Assembly (NCBI GenBank): GCA_030614915.1
Contig: JAUXAG010000003.1
Span: forward strand, 62,001-126,000
Length of the DNA: 64,000 nucleotides
From: Actinomycetes bacterium
GTDB taxonomy: Bacteria > Planctomycetota > Phycisphaerae > JAACET01
Direction: 5' to 3'
Shown here one piece after another: positions 17,022 through 24,620 of the stretch. The position numbers and the translations under genes were made by a program. The notes beneath the pieces are model-generated. The model did not search any database and was not told the origin of the DNA. It saw only the letters and a list, made by a program, of their open reading frames with translations. The number at the start of each line of letters is the position of its first letter. Position 1 is the stretch's first letter.

Positions 17022-17369
17022 AAATCACCACATAAAATAAAAAATATATAATGACAATTTCATCCGCTCAGAGGCCGGGCAGGCTATGCCACCGACGTGG
17101 AACATCGCCCCATGCCCCAAATAGCGGGGATAATACCTCCAACCGGTCCTAATCATACCCTGTTGGAACCGCTTGGGCAAGAAAAAATTTGACTTCCGCA
17201 GCCGCCCTGATAAGCTGGCCTTTCTTTATAGTTGGCTAAGTTTGATGCTGCCTGCTTCCCATTGGCCTCACCCAGACTCAGCCCAGGCGTTTCAAGTTCT
17301 GAAAATGAAAGAGAGCCAGCCCGGATACGAGGTTTATCCCTGCTGTGTTTTCAAGGATGGCTTACGAAA
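17022..17369. other. Divergent intergenic region, kinase / purL
   Basis: These 348 bases separate the minus-strand kinase from plus-strand purL and should hold promoters for both. A TTGACT lies at 17189-17194, but the -10 element at the right distance (TAAGCT) is poor. The AT-rich tract at 17030-17060 could serve the kinase direction. No riboswitch (e.g. purine or PreQ1) signature was recognised. Confidence 0.4.
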
Positions 17370-20237
17370 ATGAACTGGCGTATTGAGCTGAGTACCAGAG
17401 AGGAGTTTCCCGATACTCACGCCCAGGCCCTGCTGAGCCAGATCTGCGACCTGGGAATCACCTCGGTACAGGCCTTGCGATTTATTCGGGTATTCCTTAT
17501 CGAGTCCGACGCCGAGCGGTCGGCTATTGAAAGGGCTGCCGCCGAGCTCTTGGCTGATCCGGTTACCGAGCACTTTCACGTCGGCCAAACCAAGCCCCCG
17601 CCGGGCCCGGCCAAGGTGAACATCGTCGAGGTCCACCTAAAGCCCGGGGTGATGGACCCGGTAGCGGCTTCGACTCTGATGGCCCTGGACGACATGAACA
17701 TAAAGGCTGATTCGGTCCGCACCGCCCGCAAGTATATCATCCTGGGCTCCATGACCGACCTGGAGGTACAAACCATCGCCTCCGGAATCTTGGCCAACGA
17801 CTGCATCGAGACGGCCCTGTTCGACCCCTCGGCTGAGCCGCCCCCGCCGCATCTCGCCCCTTATGAACTGAAGGTAATTACCGTCCCGATCCGCCAGCTC
17901 GGAGAAGATGAGCTGCTGGGCCTTAGCAAGCAGCGGGACCTGTTCCTGAATCTTCGGGAGATGCAGGCCATCCAGGAGCATTTTCGCAAGCTCGATCGCG
18001 ACCCGACGGACCTGGAGATCGAGACCCTGGCTCAGACCTGGTCGGAGCACTGCGTGCACAAGACGCTGCGGGGGCGAATAGAGATCGACGGGGAGATTAT
18101 CGATAACCTGCTGGGCTCGACGATAATGAAGGCTACCAGGGAGCTGGACAAGCCCTGGTGCATATCGGTTTTTAAGGACAATGCCGGGGTTATCAGTTTT
18201 GACGACACTTATGCAGTGTGCTTCAAGGTAGAGACCCACAATCATCCCAGTGCCATAGAGCCTTACGGCGGAGCGGCGACCGGGATCGGCGGGGTCATTC
18301 GCGATCCGCTGGGCACGGGCTTGGGGGCCCTGCCTGTAGCTAATACGGACATATTCTGCTTTGCCCCGCCGGACATGCCGCGTGAGAAGATTCCCAAGGG
18401 CGTTCTACACCCCCGGCGGGTGTTTCGTGGAGTAGTGGGAGGGGTGAGAGATTACGGCAACCGAATGGGCATTCCCACGGTCAACGGGGCTGTCTATTTT
18501 GATGAGCGTTACTTGGCCAACCCCTTGGTGTATTGCGGCAATCTGGGGCTGTTGCCTGCCGCCGGAAGTTTCGGCCAGGCTAAGCCCGGCGACAAGATCG
18601 TTGTTGCCGGCGGGCGAACCGGCCGAGACGGAATTCACGGGGCCACCTTCAGCTCCGGGGAGCTGACCCATACCTCGGATACGCAATTCTCCCACGCCGT
18701 GCAGATCGGCAATGCCATCACCGAGAAGAAGCTGGTGGACACGCTGATGCAGGCCCGGGACCGCGGGCTTTACAGCGCCATCACCGACTGCGGGGCCGGC
18801 GGTCTGAGCTCTGCCGTGGGAGAGATGGGCGAAGAACTCGGCGCCAGTGTCGAACTCCAGCAAGTTCCTCTAAAGTATGACGGGCTCTCCTACACCGAGA
18901 TCTGGATATCCGAAGCTCAGGAACGGATGGTGATTGCGGTGCCGCCGGAAAATCTCGAAGCGGTCATGGAGATATTCCGAGCAGAGGATGTCGAGGCTAC
19001 CTGCCTGGGCGAGTTCACCAACGATCGCGTGCTGCGGGTCTGTTATCAGGGCAAAACCGTCGGCGAACTGGAAATGAAGTTTCTGCACAAAGGCGTACCC
19101 CGCTATACGCGGCAGGCGAGTCTGCCCAAGCGCGACCTTTCCGAGCCGAGCCTGCCGGTCCCGGACGATCTTGGTAGGTGCCTGCACGATATCCTTTCCG
19201 CTCCGAATGTGGCCAGCAAGGAGTGGATCATCCGCCAATACGACCATGAGGTGCAGGGCGGCTCGGCTATCAAACCCCTGGTGGGCGTGACCAACGACGG
19301 GCCCGGCGATGCGGCTGTGGTCAGGCCCTTGCTGGATTCGGATCGCGGGCTGGTGATTTCTTGTGGAATGAATCCGAAGTATTCGGATCTGGATTGCTAC
19401 TACATGGCCCTGGCAGCCATTGACGAGGCCATTCGCAACGCCATCTGCGTCGGCGCCGATCCGGAGCGGCTGGCCCTGCTGGATAATTTCTGCTGGGGAA
19501 ATCCGGATGTGCCCGAGCGGTTGGGCACCCTGGTCCGGGCATCACAGGCCTGCTACGACGCAGCCATGGCTTTCGGCACGCCTTTTATCTCCGGAAAGGA
19601 CTCGCTGAACAATGAGTTCAGCTGCGACGACGGAACTACCATTGCCATCCCCGACACCCTGTTGATCTCAGCCATGTCCGTGGTAGCAGATGTGAGCAAG
19701 TGCATCACCATGGACCTCAAAGGAGCGGGGAATTATCTGTTCCTGGTAGGACTTACCAAGAATGAGCTGGGCGGCTCACACTACTATGCTTTGCACGATC
19801 ACCTGGGCGCCAACGTGCCCAAGGTTGATTTGTCAACGGCCCCGGCCCTACACCGGGCTGTGGCTGGAGCTATTGCCGAAGGGCTGGTTGTTTCCTGCCA
19901 TGATCTTTCGGAGGGCGGGCTGGCGGTGGCCGCAGCGGAGATGGCCTTTGCCGGTGGCCTGGGAGCCAAACTCAACTTGGCCGGCGTACCCCTGGCCCCC
20001 GGAATCGTTCGCCCCGACCATATACTCTTCAGTGAATCGCAGAGCCGTTATCTGGTGGAAGTGAAGCCGGAGAATTATAGCGCGTTTCTGTCAAGCCTCT
20101 TGCCTTGCCACGTGGGGCAGGTGGGAGTGGTAACCGATGAGCCGAGCTTGAAGGTTGTGGACTCTCAGAAAAAGGTTTTGATAGAAGAGTCGATCGAAGC
20201 TTTGAAGGAATCCTGGCAGCGTACCTTTAATTGGTAG
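17370..20237 (+). CDS. purL: Phosphoribosylformylglycinamidine synthase, PurS-PurL fusion
   Basis: About 955 residues, longer than the usual small PurL (about 740) because of an N-terminal extension. Residues about 85-175 resemble PurS (KVNIVEVHLKPGVMDPVAAS...IKADSVRTARKY), with a further PurS-like stretch before it. The PurL part shows TWSEHCVHKTLRG, VKVETHNHPSAIEPYGGAATGIGGVIRD (split here in description), ATP-site GGRTGRDGIHGATFSS and HDLSEGGLAVA. The enzyme makes FGAM in de novo purine synthesis, taking ammonia from PurQ, encoded 13 bases downstream. Translation could extend to 17232 in frame; the ATG at 17370 was chosen because AAGGATGG lies upstream and homology begins there. Confidence 0.92.
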   Translation: MNWRIELSTREEFPDTHAQALLSQICDLGITSVQALRFIRVFLIESDAERSAIERAAAELLADPVTEHFHVGQTKPPPGPAKVNIVEVHLKPGVMDPVAASTLMALDDMNIKADSVRTARKYIILGSMTDLEVQTIASGILANDCIETALFDPSAEPPPPHLAPYELKVITVPIRQLGEDELLGLSKQRDLFLNLREMQAIQEHFRKLDRDPTDLEIETLAQTWSEHCVHKTLRGRIEIDGEIIDNLLGSTIMKATRELDKPWCISVFKDNAGVISFDDTYAVCFKVETHNHPSAIEPYGGAATGIGGVIRDPLGTGLGALPVANTDIFCFAPPDMPREKIPKGVLHPRRVFRGVVGGVRDYGNRMGIPTVNGAVYFDERYLANPLVYCGNLGLLPAAGSFGQAKPGDKIVVAGGRTGRDGIHGATFSSGELTHTSDTQFSHAVQIGNAITEKKLVDTLMQARDRGLYSAITDCGAGGLSSAVGEMGEELGASVELQQVPLKYDGLSYTEIWISEAQERMVIAVPPENLEAVMEIFRAEDVEATCLGEFTNDRVLRVCYQGKTVGELEMKFLHKGVPRYTRQASLPKRDLSEPSLPVPDDLGRCLHDILSAPNVASKEWIIRQYDHEVQGGSAIKPLVGVTNDGPGDAAVVRPLLDSDRGLVISCGMNPKYSDLDCYYMALAAIDEAIRNAICVGADPERLALLDNFCWGNPDVPERLGTLVRASQACYDAAMAFGTPFISGKDSLNNEFSCDDGTTIAIPDTLLISAMSVVADVSKCITMDLKGAGNYLFLVGLTKNELGGSHYYALHDHLGANVPKVDLSTAPALHRAVAGAIAEGLVVSCHDLSEGGLAVAAAEMAFAGGLGAKLNLAGVPLAPGIVRPDHILFSESQSRYLVEVKPENYSAFLSSLLPCHVGQVGVVTDEPSLKVVDSQKKVLIEESIEALKESWQRTFNW

Positions 20238-20250
20238 TTGGTTGAGAATC

Positions 20251-21030
20251 ATGGCTGATGTAAATGTTCTGGTATTGCGTGCGGCGGGAACCAATTGCGA
20301 CCGCGAGTGTGTGCACGCCTTCGAGTTAGCCGGGGCCAAGGTGGCCAGCCTGCACGTCAACCGCGTCCTGGAAGAGCCTCACCTGCTGAGCAAGTTTCAG
20401 ATACTGGCCCTGCCCGGGGGCTTTAGCTACGGAGACGACATTGCCGCGGGTAAGATTTTGGCCAATCAGCTGCTGCACCATTTGGCCCAGCCTCTGGGTG
20501 AGTTTGTCGAGGCCGACAAGCTGATCATCGGCATCTGCAATGGCTTTCAGGTCCTGGTGAAGACCGGTCTGCTGCCCGGCGACTCCAAGGCGAATTCGCG
20601 CTCGCAATTAGCGACTCTTACTTATAATGATTCGGACAAGTTCGAGGACCGCTGGGTGCATTTGGCTGCCTGCAGCAGCAAGTGCGTTTTTCTGCAGTCC
20701 CCAGCCCGCATTTATCTGCCCGTCGCCCACGGGGAAGGCAAGTTTGTGACCTCCAGTCCGGAGGTATTGGGAGCCCTGAACGAGAACGACCAGGTGGCCT
20801 TTCGTTACACTTCTGCCGATGGGGCTGAACCTGCTTATCCGGACAACCCGAACGGCTCCGTGGAGAACATTGCCGGGATTACTGACCCCACGGGGCGAAT
20901 CCTGGGACTAATGCCGCACCCCGAACGGCACGTCCATCGTACCCACCATCCTCAATGGACCCGCCTTGCCGCCGACCGCGAGCCGGACGGCCTGGCCATC
21001 TTCACCAACGCCGTCGATTACTTCAAATAG
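20251..21030 (+). CDS. purQ: Phosphoribosylformylglycinamidine synthase glutaminase PurQ
   Basis: A 259-residue class I glutamine amidotransferase supplying ammonia to PurL. Nucleophile Cys sits in GICNGFQVL; the His-Glu pair is in MPHPERHVHRTHHPQW. NVLVLRAAGTNCDRE is the usual N-terminus. It follows purL at a 13-base gap. The final codons (GLAIFTNAVDYFK, stop) are duplicated in diverged form at 22501-22565, about 1.5 kb downstream, with accessory genes between. Confidence 0.95.
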   Translation: MADVNVLVLRAAGTNCDRECVHAFELAGAKVASLHVNRVLEEPHLLSKFQILALPGGFSYGDDIAAGKILANQLLHHLAQPLGEFVEADKLIIGICNGFQVLVKTGLLPGDSKANSRSQLATLTYNDSDKFEDRWVHLAACSSKCVFLQSPARIYLPVAHGEGKFVTSSPEVLGALNENDQVAFRYTSADGAEPAYPDNPNGSVENIAGITDPTGRILGLMPHPERHVHRTHHPQWTRLAADREPDGLAIFTNAVDYFK

Positions 21031-21050
21031 TAAACCCCGCGAGGGGTTTA
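21031..21050 (+). terminator. Terminator-like hairpin after purQ
   Basis: A perfect hairpin TAAACCCC-GCGA-GGGGTTTA starts at the base after the purQ stop codon. The T-run is short (TTTATCC), so termination may be partial. It is followed by CCTGAGCG...GTCGAAGGG, another commonly dispersed palindromic sequence. Confidence 0.55.
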
Positions 21051-21135
21051 TCCTGAGCGAACGAAGTGAGTCGAAGGGCCATCTCCGGACCCCTCAAAGA
21101 TTTGCGTAGCTAAAATCGAGAGCTTCATTTAAGAT

Positions 21136-21231
21136 GTCATTGCGAAGGAGCCGAAGGCGACTGCGGCAATCTCTCAATGTCATTGCGAGGAGCGTAGCGA
21201 CGCGGCCTTATCACTGCTTTAGCAGTAATCT
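21136..21231. repeat. Two GTCATTGCGA-type palindromic repeats
   Basis: Two adjacent members of a dispersed family: GTCATTGCGAAGGAGCC...GCGGCAATCTC (about 21136-21172) and GTCATTGCGAGGAGCGTAGC...CGCGGC (21179-21206), the latter followed by CTTATCACTGCTTTAGCAGTAATC. The composite (GTCATTGCGAG arm plus CTGCTTTAGCAG hairpin) recurs at 26650-26747 and, inverted, at 51838-51898. It ends six bases before the start of the GIY-YIG gene. Confidence 0.85.
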
Positions 21232-21237
21232 AAAACT

Positions 21238-21543
21238 ATGAAACACTATTGGGTATACATCATGACCAATGCTAATAATAAGGTCCTTTATACAGGCGTT
21301 ACTAACGATCTTGAGCGAAGGGTTGCTGAGCATAAAGACAAAAAAGGCTCATCATTTACGAGCAAGTATAATGTGACCAAGTTGGTTTTTTGTGAGCAAT
21401 TCGACCGGATTTGTGACGCTATAGACGCAGAAAAAAAGATTAAATCTGGGTCCAGAGCCAAAAAGATTAAATTAATAGAAAACACGAATCCCGACTGGCA
21501 GGATTTGTATAATCAGAAGATTGCCGCGCTTCGCTCGCAATGA
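21238..21543 (+). CDS. GIY-YIG endonuclease-like small protein
   Basis: A 101-residue single-domain GIY-YIG nuclease of the UvrC/homing-endonuclease superfamily. Motif residues: VYI (7-9) and LYTG (17-20) as the GIY...YIG pair, Arg27/Arg28, His32 and Glu65. There is no extra DNA-binding domain. No Shine-Dalgarno is apparent and the start codon directly follows a palindromic repeat. The last residues (KIAALRSQ) and stop codon are encoded by an inverted copy of that same repeat, so gene and repeats form one unit of about 370 bases (21179-21544). Such proteins are often annotated as excinuclease subunits, but a role tied to the repeats is a reasonable alternative. Confidence 0.88.
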   Translation: MKHYWVYIMTNANNKVLYTGVTNDLERRVAEHKDKKGSSFTSKYNVTKLVFCEQFDRICDAIDAEKKIKSGSRAKKIKLIENTNPDWQDLYNQKIAALRSQ

Positions 21544-21544
21544 C
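21523..21544. repeat. Inverted copy of GTCATTGCGAG repeat
   Basis: GCCGCGCTTCGCTCGCAATGAC is the reverse complement of the left repeat's outer parts (GTCATTGCGAG...CGCGGC at 21179-21206). It overlaps the last codons of the GIY-YIG gene, so left and right copies form terminal inverted repeats around that gene. Confidence 0.8.
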
Positions 21545-21622
21545 AGAAAGAATTTGTAAGGAAAACATCAAGAGTTTTGTACAGGAATTGGGCGCGATGA
21601 ACGGAGAGGCAGTGGTAACAGT

Positions 21623-22396
21623 ATGAATATTAAAGTTAGCCCCAAGTTTATGATTAACCTTATCAAAAAGATTGACAAGACTATCTGGAATGAATTCAAA
21701 TCGTATAAGGAAGTCGAAGCCTATATTTCTAGATTCCGCGAAATAGATGGCTATGGTTATGCAGATTTCAATATTTTTTATAAGGACACAGAAAATACGC
21801 AGATTGATCTATATGACACCTTAGTAAAGATTGACAGCGATGAAACGAGATTCAAAATCGCCGTTGATATAGGCCTCGTAATTCCTGATTTAATCTTTGC
21901 AATCCCAGAAATCAAGGGCATTCTGTCTTCCGATTATGAAGCAGCACATATCACTTTTGAAAATGCTCTTAAAAAAGTTGCCTCTGAACCCAACGTTTCT
22001 ATTTGTTGTGCAAATTCGGCGTTAGAATCTATAATCAAGCATATTTGTGAGCACAGCTCAATCAAAGACTGCAAGCCGAAAGAAACGCTATACAAGTTAA
22101 CCCAGCATATTTTGAAGGAATTTAAGTTTTACCCCCAGAAAAACTTGGATGACAATATCAAAAACATAGGCTCATCGTTACTAAACATAGCCCAGAACAT
22201 TGAAGCAATCAGGAGTAATTATTCAGATACATCACACGGGAAGACTTCAGAAGATTATATAATTGACGATGAGCTTTACGCAAAATTCTTAGTAAACACA
22301 GTCACAACAGTAGGATTATTTTTGCTTAATTTTTTTGACAAGAAATATAAACACAATGCCAACATTGGTTCTCTTGATGATGACGTCCCGTTTTAA
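21623..22396 (+). CDS. Abortive-infection C-terminal (Abi_C)-like protein
   Basis: A 257-residue AT-rich gene product. The N-terminal half (about 1-115) is unrecognised. The C-terminal half (about 118-240) has the Abi_C layout: CCANSALESIIKHI, KETLYKLTQHIL, then IAQNIEAIRSNYSDTSHGKT and a final hydrophobic helix VNTVTTVGLFLLNFF. RSNYSDTSHG corresponds to the HEPN-like R...H element, although the spacing is longer than the usual Rx4-6H. The family is associated with phage defence or RNA cleavage. It lies between the GIY-YIG unit and a diverged purQ-tail remnant, as part of a cassette inserted behind purQ. Function is inferred from the family only. Confidence 0.75.
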   Translation: MNIKVSPKFMINLIKKIDKTIWNEFKSYKEVEAYISRFREIDGYGYADFNIFYKDTENTQIDLYDTLVKIDSDETRFKIAVDIGLVIPDLIFAIPEIKGILSSDYEAAHITFENALKKVASEPNVSICCANSALESIIKHICEHSSIKDCKPKETLYKLTQHILKEFKFYPQKNLDDNIKNIGSSLLNIAQNIEAIRSNYSDTSHGKTSEDYIIDDELYAKFLVNTVTTVGLFLLNFFDKKYKHNANIGSLDDDVPF

Positions 22397-22500
22397 TTGG
22401 CGAAAAGGATGAATGGTGTAATAGAAGTCTGGAAAACTAGGGACAGTTACCTATCTACGGGGGGAATTAAAGCTGTCTGCCCATATTTCCTTTTTCGGAG

Positions 22501-22565
22501 CACGTGCATCATACGCACCATCCGGCCTAGCCATCTTTAGCAATGCCATCAAATACTTCAAATAG
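22501..22565 (+). pseudogene. Diverged remnant of purQ 3' end
   Basis: The first 23 bases match the intact purQ sequence for HVHRTHHP at 20 positions (encoding HVHHTHHP). After a gap equivalent to about 12 codons, the remaining bases match the end of purQ at about 36 of 43 positions and encode GLAIFSNAIKYFK plus stop, against GLAIFTNAVDYFK in purQ. Most differences are conservative or silent, so it probably derives from a diverged functional purQ allele. The internal deletion puts the two parts in different frames. The MFS gene's apparent start codon lies inside it. Confidence 0.85.
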
Positions 22566-23814
22566 TCAAGAACAGACCTCAATAGCGGTTGGGGGTGCGC
22601 GCTCGAATCGGCACTGGCACTTTCTATCGCTATTGATGATCACCCACATTTTCATCGATATGGGTGGTAGCGTCATCAGTCCACTACTAAAGCGGCTAGG
22701 AGTTCATCACCAAGTCTCGGATGAAGCCATGGGAGTGGTAGCCAGCCTTTTCCTAGCCGGCGTCAGCTTTTCTCAGCCGTTGTTTGGATACATCTACGAC
22801 CGCTTCAGAGCCTATTGGCTAATGCCCGTCTTAGTCCTTATCACCGGCTGTAGCCTGGCCTGCGTGGGACTGGTCGATTCATTCGCTCTGCTGGTGGTCT
22901 TGGTCATAGTCGGCGGCCTATCCATCGGAGCCTTTCATCCGGCGGGCACGGCCATGGCCGGAAGCCTCACTGAAAAACGTCGGCCCTTGACCATCGCGAT
23001 TTTTCTCTTTGCCGGAACTCTCGGCGTAGCCGTCGGCTTCTGGTTCGTTGCCCGGCTGGTCGACGCTCAGGGCCTGGGCGCCACTGCCTGGCTCTTCGCC
23101 GCCATGGCTCCCGTTTTAGTCATTGCCATACTAGCTTCTTTGAGCTATCGCAAACTGCCCCACGCCCAGCAGCACATCGCGCAGCAGACCAGCACGGCCC
23201 CCGGAGGTTATTTCTCACGCACCTTATTACTGCTATTTGGCGTGGCTACTTCACGCAGTTTCCCCGTGTTTGTCTGTATCACTGGAATGTCCTTTCTGAT
23301 GACTGAGAAAATCCCCGACGCATCCCTAGCTCTTAGAAGCACCGGCACTGCCTTAGCTCTATTCATACTAACTCAGGGCGCGGGCGGCTTGCTCAGCGGG
23401 CTCTTCACCCACCCCAAAAGCGAAAAGCCCGGAATCATCATTTCCCTGGTCATTGCCCTTCCTCTGCTAATGCTCTTTCCCACCTTATCCGGAGTTTGGC
23501 TGCTGGTCACTCTTGCCTTGGGTTCGATAGCTTTATCTTCGACAATTCCGCTGGTTACGGCAACGGGCCAGCGACTTCTTCCGCATTCCTCGGCCCTGGC
23601 ATCCAGCATTTTCATGGGCTTGGCCTGGGGCACTTCGGGGGTGGCAGCGCCAATAGCAGTTACCTGGCTGGGGAGCTGGATCGGGTATGGCCGGACGATG
23701 CCTATTCTCATTGGGGCTGGGCTGCTGGTTTCGCTGGCGTGCACTTTGGCTTTGCCGCGGGTCATTCGACCGACAGACGATTCGCAGCTTGTTCCTTCCG
23801 AACCAATTGTATAA
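22543..23814 (+). CDS. MFS transporter, fosmidomycin-resistance (Fsr)-like
   Basis: A 423-residue inner-membrane protein with about 12 hydrophobic segments. The early motif GVVASLFLAGVSFSQPLFGYIYDRF is the MFS loop 2-3 signature, and GLSIGAFHPAGTAMAG resembles the Fsr/sialate-type transporters. Substrate unknown. The ATG at 22543 falls inside the purQ-tail remnant in another reading frame; no good Shine-Dalgarno precedes it, and the first membrane segment begins only about 25 residues later, so the start may have been recruited after the insertion. The next gene begins 11 bases after its stop. Confidence 0.82.
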   Translation: MPSNTSNSQEQTSIAVGGARSNRHWHFLSLLMITHIFIDMGGSVISPLLKRLGVHHQVSDEAMGVVASLFLAGVSFSQPLFGYIYDRFRAYWLMPVLVLITGCSLACVGLVDSFALLVVLVIVGGLSIGAFHPAGTAMAGSLTEKRRPLTIAIFLFAGTLGVAVGFWFVARLVDAQGLGATAWLFAAMAPVLVIAILASLSYRKLPHAQQHIAQQTSTAPGGYFSRTLLLLFGVATSRSFPVFVCITGMSFLMTEKIPDASLALRSTGTALALFILTQGAGGLLSGLFTHPKSEKPGIIISLVIALPLLMLFPTLSGVWLLVTLALGSIALSSTIPLVTATGQRLLPHSSALASSIFMGLAWGTSGVAAPIAVTWLGSWIGYGRTMPILIGAGLLVSLACTLALPRVIRPTDDSQLVPSEPIV

Positions 23815-23824
23815 AATGTTGGCC

Positions 23825-24610
23825 ATGAATACGGATCAAGTCGGCCCAGAGCTGTCGGAGTTTGTGGAATTGGCGGAGCTGGCCGCCCGGGCCAGCGCCA
23901 AGATTATTCTGCCCTACTTTCAAAGCTCACTGGACGTGCAGAGAAAGGCCGACGGCTCGCCGGTAACCATTGCCGACAAGAAGGCCGAGGAATGCATCCT
24001 GGAGCTGATACGTACCCATCGCCCACAGGATGGCTGGCTCGGCGAAGAGTTCGGCTCGGCGGACGGGACCAGCGGCTATCGCTGGATTATCGACCCCCTC
24101 GACAGCACGATATCTTTCATTCATGGGGTGCCTTTGTTCGGCACTCTCCTGGCTGTGCAGAAGGATGGGCAAACGCTGCTGGGCCTGATCAACATGCCCG
24201 CTCTGGAAGAAATGATCATCGGCGTGAGAGGTTCGGGCACTTTCTACAACGGACAGCAGTGTCGCGTCTCCCAGACGGCCAATATTTCTCAAGCTACGAT
24301 ACTCACCAGCAGTTGCACTAACTTGCTCAAGCACGATCGCCAGGCAGGCTTTACTAAGCTCACCGCTCAAGCGGCGGAGTCGCGCACCTGGGGCGACTGC
24401 TACGGCTATCTGCTGGTGGCCACCGGACGGGCGGAGATTATGATCGACCCGGTTGTGGCCCCCTGGGACGTAGCCCCGATGCTGCCCATAATCACCGAGG
24501 CCGGCGGGCGGATTACAGACCTCGACGGCTGCGAAGATTTTCCTCCTCGTCATGTGTTGGCCACCAACGGCTTGCTGCACGAGCAGGCCCTGGCTGCCTT
24601 TGCATCCTAA
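23825..24610 (+). CDS. Inositol monophosphatase-family phosphatase (HisN-like)
   Basis: A 261-residue Mg-dependent phosphatase. Metal-site motifs: GEEFG (about 74-78), WIIDPLDSTISFIHG (DPLDGT variant with Ser for Gly) and PWDVAPMLPIITEAGG near the C-terminus. The overall form is closest to the histidinol-phosphate phosphatase (HisN) branch; other sugar or inositol phosphates are possible. An alternative ATG nine bases upstream (23816) is in frame; neither has a clear Shine-Dalgarno. The GH127-like gene begins ten bases after its stop. hisG is also in this window but 37 kb away. Confidence 0.85.
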   Translation: MNTDQVGPELSEFVELAELAARASAKIILPYFQSSLDVQRKADGSPVTIADKKAEECILELIRTHRPQDGWLGEEFGSADGTSGYRWIIDPLDSTISFIHGVPLFGTLLAVQKDGQTLLGLINMPALEEMIIGVRGSGTFYNGQQCRVSQTANISQATILTSSCTNLLKHDRQAGFTKLTAQAAESRTWGDCYGYLLVATGRAEIMIDPVVAPWDVAPMLPIITEAGGRITDLDGCEDFPPRHVLATNGLLHEQALAAFAS

Positions 24611-24620
24611 GACCCTGCAA

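Noticed and set aside
21238-21543. GIY-YIG protein as a UvrC excinuclease subunit
   Set aside because: At 101 residues it lacks the UVR, RNase H and HhH domains of UvrC.
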